A model generated the notes under the pieces. It saw nothing but the letters and a program-made list of their open reading frames with translations. It was not told the DNA's origin and did not search any database. The position numbers and the translations under genes are program-made. A stretch of 64,000 nt of DNA from contig JAZKAR010000006.1 of the NCBI GenBank assembly GCA_040389065.1, positions 1 through 64,000 on the forward strand, read 5' to 3'. This document shows positions 45,387-54,302 of this stretch, piece after piece (position 1 is the first letter of the stretch; the number at the start of each line of letters is the position of its first letter). Origin of the DNA: JAZKAR01 sp040389065 (GTDB lineage: Bacteria; Pseudomonadota; Gammaproteobacteria; Burkholderiales; Casimicrobiaceae).

Positions 45387-46232
45387 ATGAATAACGCAAA
45401 AGTATGGTTTATAACCGGAGCGTCAAAAGGGTTAGGGTTAGCGCTTCTTAAAAAGCTGCTTAAAGAAGGGTATTACGTAGCAGCAACCTCTCGCTCAAAA
45501 CAATCGCTTATTGAAAATATCAGCGAACCAAGTGAAAAGTTTCTTCCTTTAGAAGTTCATTTATCAGATGAAGCCAGTATTGCTCAAGCTGTAGCTAGCA
45601 CCCTGGAACATTTTAGAAAAATTGATGTGCTTGTTAATAATGCAGGGTACGGTCAAGCGGGTACAGTTGAAGAAGTAAGTGACCAAGAAGCACGCCAAAA
45701 TTATGAGGTGAATGTTTTCGGGTTGCTTAATGTTCTTCGAGGTGTATTGCCTTCTATGCGCCAACAGAAATCTGGGCATATTTTTAATATTTCTTCTGTT
45801 GGTGGTTATGTTGGCGGCTTTAGTGGATGGGGTGTTTATTGCTCAACTAAGTTTGCAGTTGCAGGCCTTACAGAAGCGCTGCATGCAGATGTAAAAAGTC
45901 TTGGAATTAATGTGACATTGATTTATCCAGGTTACTTTCGAACTGATTTTCTGAATCAGGAGTCTATGAAGGTAACAGCGCATTCTATTGCTGATTATAG
46001 CGAGGCACGTAAGGCAATTGATTTACATGTAAATGGTATTCATCAAAACCAGCCGGGAGATCCCGAAAAAGCAGCTGAAGTGATGATTGCTTTGGCTAAT
46101 GAGTCTGCTCCTCCTTTACATATGTTTTTAGGGGCAGATGCATATGAAATGGTTCAAAGTAAACTCAAGTCGGTTAGTGCTGAGGTTGATGCTTATAAAA
46201 CCCTAACCATTTCAACAGGTTTTGATGCGTAA
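45387..46232 (+). CDS. Short-chain dehydrogenase/reductase
   Basis: NAD(P)-dependent oxidoreductase, 281 residues from the ATG at 45,387 after GGAG. The Rossmann start is WFITGASKGLGLALLKKLL (TGxxxGxG). NNAGYGQAG follows, then the active site Ser (NISSVGGY) and YCSTKFA (YxxxK). The SDR classical family member has an extended C-terminus. Target substrate unknown; regulated probably by the divergent AraC gene. Confidence 0.92.
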   Translation: MNNAKVWFITGASKGLGLALLKKLLKEGYYVAATSRSKQSLIENISEPSEKFLPLEVHLSDEASIAQAVASTLEHFRKIDVLVNNAGYGQAGTVEEVSDQEARQNYEVNVFGLLNVLRGVLPSMRQQKSGHIFNISSVGGYVGGFSGWGVYCSTKFAVAGLTEALHADVKSLGINVTLIYPGYFRTDFLNQESMKVTAHSIADYSEARKAIDLHVNGIHQNQPGDPEKAAEVMIALANESAPPLHMFLGADAYEMVQSKLKSVSAEVDAYKTLTISTGFDA

Positions 46233-46351
46233 GTAGGTATGTGAGCAAAGATGAGTATTTATTGATCCATATTCATCTTTTGCATAGGCATTTAGCGTTT
46301 ACTAAAAAGAAAAGACTATTTTAAGATGATTTTTTCAAAAGTTTCCTAATG

Positions 46352-46438
46352 TCATACGGCATATGTATAGAAAATCCATTTTTTTATACATATGCCGTAT
46401 GATATGTATAGAAAATCCATTTTTTTATACATATGCCG
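46352..46438. repeat. Duplicated palindromic element upstream of fic
   Basis: A 37-base unit (starts ATATGTATAGAAAATCC, ends ATACATATGCCG) occurs twice, identically, at 46,361-46,397 and 46,402-46,438. Each contains the 9-bp dyad ATATGTATA / TATACATAT. The first is extended to a perfect 18-bp dyad (46,352-46,369 with 46,385-46,402). The second copy ends at the fic ribosome site, so it is well placed as an operator. Confidence 0.75.
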
Positions 46439-46447
46439 GAAAGTTTT

Positions 46448-47515
46448 ATGACAAAATTAGTGCCTCTTTCGCAAATTGATGTGGCGCAATTTGAAACACG
46501 CGCAATTTTTAAAAAACTAGCTACGGCAAGTCGTAAACTTGCAGAGCTTAAAGGCGTTTCGGCCTCAATTCCAAATCAAGCTATTCTCATTAATACATTA
46601 GCATTACAAGAAGCTAAAGATAGTTCGGCTATCGAAAACATTGTGACAACACACGACGAGTTATTTAAAAGCGAGGCTTTTCCTGAAGCAATAAGCAATG
46701 CTACTGCTAAAGAGGTTCGAGATTATGTGCAGGCACTACGTATAGGTTATCAAAATGTTAAACAAAGCAGGCTGCTAACAGCTAATCATATCCTATTAAT
46801 TCAGGCTGAACTTGAAAGAAATCAAGCCGGTTTTCGTAAACTGCCAGGAACGGCTCTTAAAAATAATCATGGACACGTTGTTTACACGCCACCTCAAGAT
46901 CCTGCCACTATTATTGCTCTTATGTCAGATTTAGAGAGATTCATTAATGATGATAGTACTTTCGATGTAGACCCTCTTGTCAAAATGGCTATTATTCACC
47001 ACCAGTTTGAAAGCATTCATCCTTTTTATGATGGTAATGGGCGAACAGGCCGTATTATAAACGTGCTGTATCTTGTGCAGCATGGCCTTCTTGATATTCC
47101 TATTCTTTACCTAAGCAGATATATTGTTCGAAGCAAACATGATTATTATCGTTTGTTGCAAGAAGTACGCGATAAAAATCAATGGGAAGAATGGGTTCTA
47201 TATATGCTCACAGGCATTGAAATAACTGCCGAGCAAACGATTACGACTATTTCTGCTATCAAAGAAGCAATTATGGATTATAAACATCGAATTCGATTAG
47301 CTTTTAAATTTTATAGCCAAGACTTAATCAATTCTCTTTTTAAACATCCTTATACTAAAGTAGAGTTTATTGAAAATGATCTTAATATTTCACGGCTTAC
47401 TGCTTCTAAATATCTTGAGGTATTAACGACTCATGATTTTTTAAAAAAAGAAAAAATAGGACGCGCTAATTATTATATTAATGTGAAGCTTTATGATATT
47501 TTGACCCGTGAGTAG
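46448..47515 (+). CDS. Fic-domain protein, class II, with C-terminal winged helix
   Basis: About 355 residues from the ATG at 46,448 after GGAAAG; an upstream ATG at 46,433 lies inside the repeat. The N-terminal inhibitory motif SSAIEN (S/TxxxE(G/N), about 57-62) is followed by the Fic core with active site HPFYDGNGRTGR (about 194-205). A C-terminal helix-turn-helix region reads LFKHPYTKVEFIENDLNISRLTASKYLEVL. The typical activity is AMP transfer to a target Tyr/Thr/Ser, blocked by the inhibitory Glu. The C-terminal domain suggests autoregulation through the palindromes upstream. Confidence 0.93.
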   Translation: MTKLVPLSQIDVAQFETRAIFKKLATASRKLAELKGVSASIPNQAILINTLALQEAKDSSAIENIVTTHDELFKSEAFPEAISNATAKEVRDYVQALRIGYQNVKQSRLLTANHILLIQAELERNQAGFRKLPGTALKNNHGHVVYTPPQDPATIIALMSDLERFINDDSTFDVDPLVKMAIIHHQFESIHPFYDGNGRTGRIINVLYLVQHGLLDIPILYLSRYIVRSKHDYYRLLQEVRDKNQWEEWVLYMLTGIEITAEQTITTISAIKEAIMDYKHRIRLAFKFYSQDLINSLFKHPYTKVEFIENDLNISRLTASKYLEVLTTHDFLKKEKIGRANYYINVKLYDILTRE

Positions 47516-47556
47516 GAGTCGTGGTTATAAAGTTATGTCACACACGAAAAATAAAC

Positions 47557-48069
47557 ATGAAGATCAATATTCCAGAGTTTTCTCTTATTGTTTTAGTCGG
47601 TACATCTGGCTCTGGTAAATCAACATTTGCTAGAAAGCATTTTCTTGCAACAGAAGTTCTTTCTTCTGACTATTGCCGTGCGTTAGTATCGAATGATGAA
47701 AACAATCAGGCGGCAACAGCTGATGCTTTTGAAGTGCTGCATTTCATTGCGGCTAAGCGCCTGAAGGCAGGGCTATTAACAGTGATTGATGCGACTAATG
47801 TGCAACCCGAGGCTAGAAAAACATTGCTTGCGTTAGCGTGGGAATACCATGTTACGGCTGTCGCATTGGTACTAGATATACCTGAGGCACTTTGCTATGA
47901 GCACGATGCTCAAAGACCTCATCGAAGCGTGGGGCAAGATGTAATTCGCAATCAACATGAGCAGCTTTATCGTTCAATGAGTGAGTTAGAGCGGGAAGGA
48001 TTTCAGCATGTTTACATGTTTAAATCTGTTGAAGAAATTGAGGCCTTAACCATTGAGCGCCAACCTTAA
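47557..48069 (+). CDS. Polynucleotide kinase, Pnkp kinase domain only
   Basis: A 170-residue P-loop kinase. Walker A is GTSGSGKST. The sequence VLSSDYCRALVSNDENNQAATADAFEVLHFIAAKRL and TVIDATNVQPEARK matches the N-terminal 5'-kinase domain of bacterial Pnkp. Full Pnkp (about 850 residues) continues after ERQP with LWNDRR and a metallophosphatase and ligase. Here a stop follows ERQP directly and no downstream homology is seen. The kinase lobe itself looks complete and could still function. It is close behind fic and 3 kb from rtcB-prfH. AT-rich start without a strong ribosome site. Confidence 0.85.
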   Translation: MKINIPEFSLIVLVGTSGSGKSTFARKHFLATEVLSSDYCRALVSNDENNQAATADAFEVLHFIAAKRLKAGLLTVIDATNVQPEARKTLLALAWEYHVTAVALVLDIPEALCYEHDAQRPHRSVGQDVIRNQHEQLYRSMSELEREGFQHVYMFKSVEEIEALTIERQP

Positions 48070-48179
48070 ATATGGTCAAGCAACGGGAGAAACAGATAAG
48101 TTTGGTTTGCCTGTTCGTTATAACTGCGCAGCCATTATAAACGACGTATTTTATTGATGTAATTAACCAGGAGATAGCC

Positions 48180-48380
48180 ATGGCTAATGAAGCGAATGAG
48201 CCTATTGGCAATATACCGTCGCCCTGTGTTCGAAATTGCTGCCTTGATGAAAATGATATTTGTATAGGTTGTTTTAGATCATTGTCTGAAATTGTTCATT
48301 GGAGCCAGGCTAGCGAATATGAAAAAAAAGAAACATTAGCTAGGTGCTGCCTTCGTTCTAAACAGCGTGATGAAATATAA
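48180..48380 (+). CDS. DUF1289 family protein
   Basis: Small 66-residue Cys-rich protein. The four-Cys pattern PSPCVRNCCLDENDICIGCFRSLSEIVHW is the DUF1289 signature and could bind metal. AGGAG precedes the ATG. The role of this widespread small protein is not established. Confidence 0.9.
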   Translation: MANEANEPIGNIPSPCVRNCCLDENDICIGCFRSLSEIVHWSQASEYEKKETLARCCLRSKQRDEI

Positions 48381-48449
48381 TAATCGTTATGCAGAGAAGG
48401 TTATTAGACTGTTGTTGATTTTTAAAGACGTTTCTAAAAAACTCTTAAA

Positions 48450-48596
48450 ATGCCAGATGAGGTGAATATTCTTACCGAAATAAGAGCCAACTTGAGCATT
48501 AGCGAGGGGGATGCAGGCCTTCTTAAAGCAAACGGGATCATCTGCTCTGATTCTCCCGTGCTTATGCTCTGGCTCTTGTCGCTACTAAAGCCCTAA
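48450..48596 (+). other. Short ORF enclosing a large inverted repeat
   Basis: A 48-codon open frame from the ATG at 48,450 to a TAA at 48,594 has no good ribosome site. Inside it, AAGAGCCA / GAGCAT (from 48,477) face ATGCTC / TGGCTCTT (near 48,563-48,577), and CGGGA/TCCCG forms an inner stem. This may be a convergent terminator-like structure or a decayed mobile element rather than a gene. It overlaps the end of the next gene by a few bases. Confidence 0.25.
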
Positions 48597-49015
48597 AACG
48601 CTTTTACTATTTGTTGTGCTTCATCAGGCGAAATTTCGAAACTAACAGATAAGCCTGGGTTAATCACAAGACCAAACCCGTTAGGTAAGCGCTTTAGTAA
48701 ATCTTTACCCAAAATACTTACGTAGTAGGGGGCTGTTTGCTCATGTTTTCCGATACGTTCTTCTTCAGTAAAGCATACAAGCATTTGTACATTTAATTTT
48801 TTAAGTAAAAGCGGTAGAAAACCTGAACCATCGGGCATGATTTCCGTAACGCTTGATACAACAAGTTCGCTTTCGAGCAAGGTTTGAATAAAATCGTGTC
48901 TTGCTAACACTTTTTTTTGAACATTGCTTAACGAAGTTTCTAATGCATTGAGCGGTTCAAAGCTGGGGGTGTTGCCTGGCCCTTGTAAGGTAATTTTAGA
49001 TGGTGTAGGTAACAT
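48593..49015 (-). CDS. SseB-family protein
   Basis: About 140 residues; I favour the ATG at 49,015, though a TTG at 49,051 is in frame. The N-terminal-SseB-like domain has ALETSLSNVQKKVLARHDFIQTLLES, GSGFLPLLLKKLNVQMLVCFTEEERI and LPNGFGLVINPGLSVSFEISPDEAQQI. The family includes enhanced-serine-sensitivity protein SseB; biochemical role unclear. Stands alone. Confidence 0.75.
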   Translation of the reverse strand: MLPTPSKITLQGPGNTPSFEPLNALETSLSNVQKKVLARHDFIQTLLESELVVSSVTEIMPDGSGFLPLLLKKLNVQMLVCFTEEERIGKHEQTAPYYVSILGKDLLKRLPNGFGLVINPGLSVSFEISPDEAQQIVKAF

Positions 49016-49245
49016 AGATAGACCGTTATTTTTGTTCCCAATCAGAGTCAAACGCCGTGTTATAAATATACAGGTGTTATCGCATTTACTGCATTGGGTT
49101 TTGGTTATAAAATATTAGTGTTAAGCAAAATGAGCTGCCTATTATCCATTATAAGCGAATAAACAAGCGATTAAAAAATAGGCTTAAATTAGCTAGCTAA
49201 ATAAATAATAAAAGCTTAAGAGCGCCTGTCAGCAAGAACTGCTTG

Positions 49246-49815
49246 TTAGAGGGTTGGACTACATTGAGTTTGTAGTAAATTTTGATTAATGATCTCTTTT
49301 GCTTGGCCAATAACCTCATCAAGTTTTTTCTCGATATCTATACTATAAACATCGTTTTCATCAAGCGGGTGCTCTAAACTTTCAAACTGGCTATCTAATA
49401 ATTTGGGTGGCATAAAATGATTTAAACGCTCAGTCATTCGCTGTTCAATGGTTTTTTTTTGCCCATTCAAAAATAAAAAAATGGTGCGAAGCCCTGTTTC
49501 GCGCAGTACAGCGCGGTGTTTACTTTTTAGGCCTGAAAAGGCGAGTACGGCAGACTTGCCAAGCTTTGCCTGTTCTTGTAAGTAGTGTTGAATGGAAGCT
49601 ACCCAAGGCCCACGTTGTTGATCTGTAAGGGGAGTGCCCTGTGCCATCATGGTGCGAGATTCATCGCTATGAAAATCATCAGCATCTAAACACATATAAT
49701 GATAATGCTCAGCTAATGCGCTAGCCAACGTAGATTTTCCGCAGCCTGAAACGCCCATAACAATGATAAGATTGTTGCTGGCTTCGGGGTTAGAAACAGT
49801 TTTGCACAGACTCAT
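49246..49815 (-). CDS. gntK: Gluconokinase
   Basis: Phosphorylates gluconate to 6-phosphogluconate. It has 189 residues, the usual size. Motifs are the P-loop VMGVSGCGKSTLA, DADDFHS, GTPLTDQQRGPWV, CSALKxxHR-equivalent FSGLKSKHRAVLR, HFMPPKLLDSQFESLE. No gluconate permease or Entner-Doudoroff genes are adjacent. Confidence 0.94.
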   Translation of the reverse strand: MSLCKTVSNPEASNNLIIVMGVSGCGKSTLASALAEHYHYMCLDADDFHSDESRTMMAQGTPLTDQQRGPWVASIQHYLQEQAKLGKSAVLAFSGLKSKHRAVLRETGLRTIFLFLNGQKKTIEQRMTERLNHFMPPKLLDSQFESLEHPLDENDVYSIDIEKKLDEVIGQAKEIINQNLLQTQCSPTL

Positions 49816-49893
49816 GATGCCATTTACCCTAATACACTGTGTCTAATTAAACTTTTATCACCCGCTGCTCTGTAGAGCCTGATAAAAGACGCA

Positions 49894-49922
49894 TTGCACA
49901 TTTATGTTTAACAATTGGTATA
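49894..49922 (+). repeat. Short dispersed repeat, copy 2
   Basis: TTGCACATTTATGTTTAAC followed by AATTGGTATA, 26 of 29 positions as at 6,992-7,020. It ends five bases before MITE copy R8. Confidence 0.55.
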
Positions 49923-49927
49923 ACTAT

Positions 49928-50059
49928 TAGAGGTTACGCAGCTGAGTTCTATCAAGGCATGGGATGCCCCGCATGGCAACGCAGATAGTACGCAGAGTAC
50001 GGCAAGTTGCCATAACGCGGGGCGTCCCACGCTGAGAGGGCTCAGCTGCGTAACTTCTA
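49928..50059 (-). mobile_element. MITE-like element, copy R8 (longest, opposite orientation)
   Basis: Left end TTAGAGGTTACGCAGCTGAG and right end CTCAGCTGCGTAACTTCTAA; 132 bp. Its reverse complement aligns through R2, R4, R9 and R10, so it is inserted the other way round. Two inner palindromic arms (GGGATGCCCCGCATGGCAACGC and its near-complement) show the whole element can fold into one long hairpin. Flanks ACTAT / AGTAT agree at four of five. Confidence 0.88.
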
Positions 50060-50166
50060 AGTATATAAATAAAAAGCTGATAGCTTTTAGGGCGTGCAAG
50101 ATAACATGCCATTCAAATAAAGTGCAATATGTAGACTCATTTTCAATATAAATAAGGTCATGGCTG

Positions 50167-52410
50167 ATGCAAAAAGAAGCTCTTTCTTCTATACGTCCTT
50201 ATATTCCTGCTGAGGCAGTGATTCCCGAATACACATTTCGGGCGTTACTGGTGGGGGTCATACTCGGTATGGTATTTGGGGCATCTTCTTTGTATCTGGT
50301 ATTAAAAGTTGGTCTTACCGTGAGCGCCTCTATTCCGGTAGCGGTGATCGCTATTACACTCTTTCGCCTGAACCATAAGTTGGGTGGTAAAGACTCTACG
50401 ATTCTTGAAAATAGTATTGCTCAAACAGCAGGGTCAGCAGGCGAATCTATTGCCTTTGGTTTGGGTGTAACCATGCCTGCAATTTTAATTTTAGGATTTG
50501 ATCTTGAAATTTGGCGTGTCATGTTAGTGGCAGTACTAGGCAGCTTGCTCGGTATTTTGCTGATGATTCCTATGCGCCGAACCATGATTGTGTTGCAGCA
50601 CAAAACATTAAAATATCCTGAAGGTACAGCCTGTGCTGAAGTGCTAAAAGCTGCTGCCAATGAAACTTCACGCAATGCGGCAGGCGAAGCGAGTGCAATG
50701 AAGGGCGAGGCCGAGAAGCGTGCTGCCATTATTTTCAGTGGTTTTGGTATTGGCTTACTTTATAAGGTAATTAATGTTGCTTTTAAAGGGTGGAAAGATG
50801 CGCCAGAAACTGTATTAGGTGCGCCGTTAAAAGCAGCTTCATTAGGGGCTGAAGTTTCTCCTGAGTTGTTAGGGGTAGGGTACATTATTGGGCCACGAAT
50901 TGCGTCTGTTATGGCAGCAGGCGGGGTATTGTCTTACTTGCTATTGATACCGCTTATTAAGTTTTTTGGTGAGCATGTAGCAATGCCTATTGCTCCTGGT
51001 ACTAAGCTGATTAGTGAGATGAGCCCTCACGATATTCGCAGTGCCTATGTGCTTTATATTGGTGCTGGAGCAGTGGCAGCTGGTGGTTTAGTCAGTATGC
51101 TACGAGCTTTCCCAACTATTTGGAAAAGTCTTGCTGCGGGGCTTTCAGGTTTTCGTAAGGCATCGGGTGATATAAGCATACATACGCTAAGAACAGAGCA
51201 AGATATTCCTATGAAATGGGTGTTTATAGGCGCCTTAGCTATTATTACCATTATTACGTTAGCCGCTCCCTTACATATGAATCTGCTTGGGGCCTTATTG
51301 ATTTTGGTATTTGGTTTTCTATTTACTACGGTATCGTCGCGCTTAACAGGCGAAATTGGATCTTCCTCGAATCCTATTTCAGGTATGACAGTTGCTACGC
51401 TCTTATTTACCTGTCTTATATTTCTTTTAATAGGGTGGACGGGTGGTCAATATTACGTAACAGCATTGTCAGTAGGGGCGATTGTATGTATTGCTTCAAG
51501 TAATGCTGGCACAACATCTCAAGATTTAAAAACAGGCTTTTTGGTAGGGTCTACGCCACGCTTGCAGCAATACGCTATTTTGCTAGGGGCATTTGCTTCT
51601 GCGCTGGTGCTTGGCCCTATTTTGCTTAAGCTAAATGACGCAGGAACCATATATGTGCCTGCCGCTCAGGTTGCGCCAACATTAACAACAGATGTTAGTA
51701 AATTGGTTGATACCGCTGCATTACAAGGGCCTCAGGCTATTACTGATAGCAATATTTATAAGGTCTGGCATAAAACAGATACCGTGGGCGGGCCTGCAGG
51801 TAAATACCTGGTAGATGCCAATGGTCGCGTAGCCTATTTGGTTGACCCTGGTATTAATGGCCATTACACAAAACGCCCTGATGGTACTGAAGTAAAAAAA
51901 TACGATGCCCCTAAAGCGGTATTAATGTCGTATATCATCAAAGGCATTTTAGATCGCCAACTGCCTTGGTCATTGGTGCTATTTGGGGTTGTTATTGCGC
52001 TTGTTCTTGAGTTAGCTGGCGTACCTTCTTTAGCGTTTGCAGTAGGGGTTTATTTGCCGCTGACCTCTTCAGCGCCTTTGTTTATCGGTGGAGTGGTGCG
52101 GTGGATAGTCGATCGGTATAACGCTAAGCTGCCCCAACATATACATAAGTCGCCAGAAGAAATACAAGCAGCAGGAGATAGTAGCTCAGGCGTACTTCTT
52201 GCTTCTGGTTATATCGCAGGCGGTGCACTTGCAGGCATTATTATTGCCTTAACAACCGGTTTTTTCCCTCATTTCGATCAGGTTATTAGCAAATGGGCTG
52301 AAACAAATAATCCCGCCTGGAATGGGGGGTATGCAAATGAGTTATCACTAATACCCTATGTATTTATCATCTTAGTATTGTATTGGGCAGGACGCGAAAA
52401 AACTTCATAA
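50167..52410 (+). CDS. OPT-family oligopeptide transporter
   Basis: A 747-residue inner-membrane protein with about fourteen to sixteen helices. The N-terminal YIPAEAVIPEYTFRALLVGVILG, the NSIAQTAGSAGESIAFG motif and the PEGTACAEVL motif are typical of bacterial OPT transporters. A hydrophilic insertion at about 510-600 separates the helix blocks. The gamma-glutamyltranspeptidase gene follows after 12 bases, so the pair likely imports or recycles glutathione or other gamma-glutamyl peptides. AAGG nine bases before the ATG. Confidence 0.92.
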   Translation: MQKEALSSIRPYIPAEAVIPEYTFRALLVGVILGMVFGASSLYLVLKVGLTVSASIPVAVIAITLFRLNHKLGGKDSTILENSIAQTAGSAGESIAFGLGVTMPAILILGFDLEIWRVMLVAVLGSLLGILLMIPMRRTMIVLQHKTLKYPEGTACAEVLKAAANETSRNAAGEASAMKGEAEKRAAIIFSGFGIGLLYKVINVAFKGWKDAPETVLGAPLKAASLGAEVSPELLGVGYIIGPRIASVMAAGGVLSYLLLIPLIKFFGEHVAMPIAPGTKLISEMSPHDIRSAYVLYIGAGAVAAGGLVSMLRAFPTIWKSLAAGLSGFRKASGDISIHTLRTEQDIPMKWVFIGALAIITIITLAAPLHMNLLGALLILVFGFLFTTVSSRLTGEIGSSSNPISGMTVATLLFTCLIFLLIGWTGGQYYVTALSVGAIVCIASSNAGTTSQDLKTGFLVGSTPRLQQYAILLGAFASALVLGPILLKLNDAGTIYVPAAQVAPTLTTDVSKLVDTAALQGPQAITDSNIYKVWHKTDTVGGPAGKYLVDANGRVAYLVDPGINGHYTKRPDGTEVKKYDAPKAVLMSYIIKGILDRQLPWSLVLFGVVIALVLELAGVPSLAFAVGVYLPLTSSAPLFIGGVVRWIVDRYNAKLPQHIHKSPEEIQAAGDSSSGVLLASGYIAGGALAGIIIALTTGFFPHFDQVISKWAETNNPAWNGGYANELSLIPYVFIILVLYWAGREKTS

Positions 52411-52422
52411 AGGATTGTAGCA

Positions 52423-54219
52423 ATGCGCAACACAACGCAAAAAGCCACGCAAAGGTTAACCAAATGTTATCTATCAGCAATCATGATAATAACGCTAATA
52501 GCTGCTAGCAGTTTATCTCATGCAGCTTCAAGGCCTGCTGTAGAAGCATCCAATGGGATGGTGGTTACATCACAGGCCATAGCATCGCAAGTTGGAGTAG
52601 ATATTTTAAAGATGGGTGGAAACGCTATCGATGCTGCCGTAGCTGTTGGTTATGCTCAAGCGGTTGTTAACCCGTGCTGCGGTAATATCGGGGGGGGTGG
52701 GTTTATGACCATTCACTTAGCGGATGGGCGAGACACCTTCATTAATTTTCGTGAGAAAGCCCCTGCAGCTGCAAGCGCTACTATGTATCTAGATGCGACA
52801 GGAAACCCTATTAAAGAATCAAGTTTATATGGGTATTTAGCAGTAGGAGTACCAGGTACTGTAATGGGGCTTGATACCGCACTTAAAAAATATGGAACAT
52901 TAAGCCGTGAACAGGTAATGGCCCCTGCAATTAAACTTGCTAGGCAAGGCTTTGTACTGAAACGCAGTGATACCGATATTCTTGATACAACCATCAAGCA
53001 GTTTCGTAATGTTCCTGAAGTAGCACGTATTTTTCTTCGTGCGGATGGCTCCCCCCTGCAGCCGGGTGATAAACTTATTCAAAAAGATCTTGCAAAAACA
53101 CTTGAGGCCATTGCACATAAAGGTTCTGATGCTTTTTATAAAGGAACAATTCCTTTGGCAATAGAGCGCGCTGCGAAGGCTAAGGGGGGAGTTATTCGTG
53201 CAGAAGATTTTGCTGCCTATGCAGTGACAGAAAGTACGCCTCTAACATGTAATTATAGAGGGTATGTGTTTACCTCAGCGCCGCCGCCAAGCTCTGGCGG
53301 AACTACATTGTGCGAAATACTCAATGTATTAGAGGGGTACGATATGAAAGCACTTGGTTTTCATTCTGCTGCCTCAATACATGTAATGATTGAAGCCATG
53401 CGCCATGCGTATATTGATCGAAATACGTTTTTAGGCGACCCAGAGTTTGTTAACAATCCATTAAAGCATTTGCTTAGTAAATCGTATGCTGCATTTTTAA
53501 GAGAAAAAATTAACCCTGATACAGCAACTCCTTCTCGTTCGGTAAAACCTGGCGTATTACCGCAAGAAAAAAATGAAACTACTCACTATTCGATTATAGA
53601 TAAAGAAGGTAATGCAGTTTCAACAACCTATACAATTAATGGCCGATTCGGGGCTGTTGTTATGGCGCCTGGCACAGGTTTTTTGCTGAATAATGAAATG
53701 GATGATTTTACGGTTAAAGCCGGTGCTTCGAACCTTTATGGATTAGTACAAGGGGCAACGAATATCGTTGCTCCTGGTAAAAGACCGCTGTCATCTATGT
53801 CGCCTACCTTAGTTTCCAAAAACGGTAAAATATTGATGGTTTTAGGATCGCCCGGCGGCTCGCGTATTATTACTATTACGCTTGAAACAGCGTTAAATGT
53901 GATTGATTATGGAATGGCGCCTCAGGAGGCGGTTGATGCCTCGCGTATTCATCATCAATGGCTGCCTGATGAGGTTTATTACGAGCCTTATGGCTTATCG
54001 CCAGATACGCTAAAGATACTACAAGGCATGGGGCATAAAATGATCGAACAAACGCCGTGGGGAGCCGCAGAGCTAATTATGGTAGGTTTACCAGAGGAAG
54101 GAAAAGCTAAATCAACCAGTTCGGGTAATGATGCCTCGGTATCAGGCAAACTAAGAGCCAGTTTTTATTATGGCGCAAATGACGAACGGCAGCCAGCGGG
54201 CAAAGCGATTGGTTATTAA
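52423..54219 (+). CDS. ggt: Gamma-glutamyltranspeptidase
   Basis: A periplasmic enzyme, 598 residues, that cleaves the gamma-glutamyl bond of glutathione. The signal peptide (about 1-35) ends LSHA. The Ntn autoprocessing site is the Thr in NETTHYSIIDKEGNAVSTTY (about 389), which becomes the N-terminus of the small subunit. GSPGGSRIIT is the substrate-binding Ser/Gly motif. It is co-transcribed with the OPT transporter. Confidence 0.95.
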   Translation: MRNTTQKATQRLTKCYLSAIMIITLIAASSLSHAASRPAVEASNGMVVTSQAIASQVGVDILKMGGNAIDAAVAVGYAQAVVNPCCGNIGGGGFMTIHLADGRDTFINFREKAPAAASATMYLDATGNPIKESSLYGYLAVGVPGTVMGLDTALKKYGTLSREQVMAPAIKLARQGFVLKRSDTDILDTTIKQFRNVPEVARIFLRADGSPLQPGDKLIQKDLAKTLEAIAHKGSDAFYKGTIPLAIERAAKAKGGVIRAEDFAAYAVTESTPLTCNYRGYVFTSAPPPSSGGTTLCEILNVLEGYDMKALGFHSAASIHVMIEAMRHAYIDRNTFLGDPEFVNNPLKHLLSKSYAAFLREKINPDTATPSRSVKPGVLPQEKNETTHYSIIDKEGNAVSTTYTINGRFGAVVMAPGTGFLLNNEMDDFTVKAGASNLYGLVQGATNIVAPGKRPLSSMSPTLVSKNGKILMVLGSPGGSRIITITLETALNVIDYGMAPQEAVDASRIHHQWLPDEVYYEPYGLSPDTLKILQGMGHKMIEQTPWGAAELIMVGLPEEGKAKSTSSGNDASVSGKLRASFYYGANDERQPAGKAIGY

Positions 54220-54231
54220 AAAGATATGTTG

Positions 54232-54254
54232 CCCTCACCTGCAAGAGGTGAGGG
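54232..54254. repeat. Perfect 9-bp hairpin after ggt
   Basis: CCCTCACCT-gcaag-AGGTGAGGG lies 12 bases after the ggt stop. No T tract follows, so it may be a REP-like or weak terminator element. Similar in type to the hairpin at 799-821. Confidence 0.55.
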
Positions 54255-54302
54255 AGGTAGTATTCAACTTATTAAGCAGTATTATTTACAGCTAGCGTTA
54301 AT

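Noticed and set aside
46352..46438. CRISPR-like repeats before fic
   Set aside because: Only two units, 4 bases apart, each internally palindromic; no spacers and no cas genes. No CRISPR array is seen anywhere in the window.
48050..48157. Continuation of Pnkp in another frame after the stop
   Set aside because: The alternative frame (LKYGQATGETDKFGLPVRYN) does not resemble the LWNDRR... continuation of Pnkp, so there is no evidence for a simple frameshift.
49908..50112. Two minus-strand frames over MITE copy R8
   Set aside because: They consist of MITE sequence, have no ribosome site and differ between copies.
50421..50729. Minus-strand open frame in the OPT transporter gene
   Set aside because: Antisense to a conserved transporter gene; no independent support.
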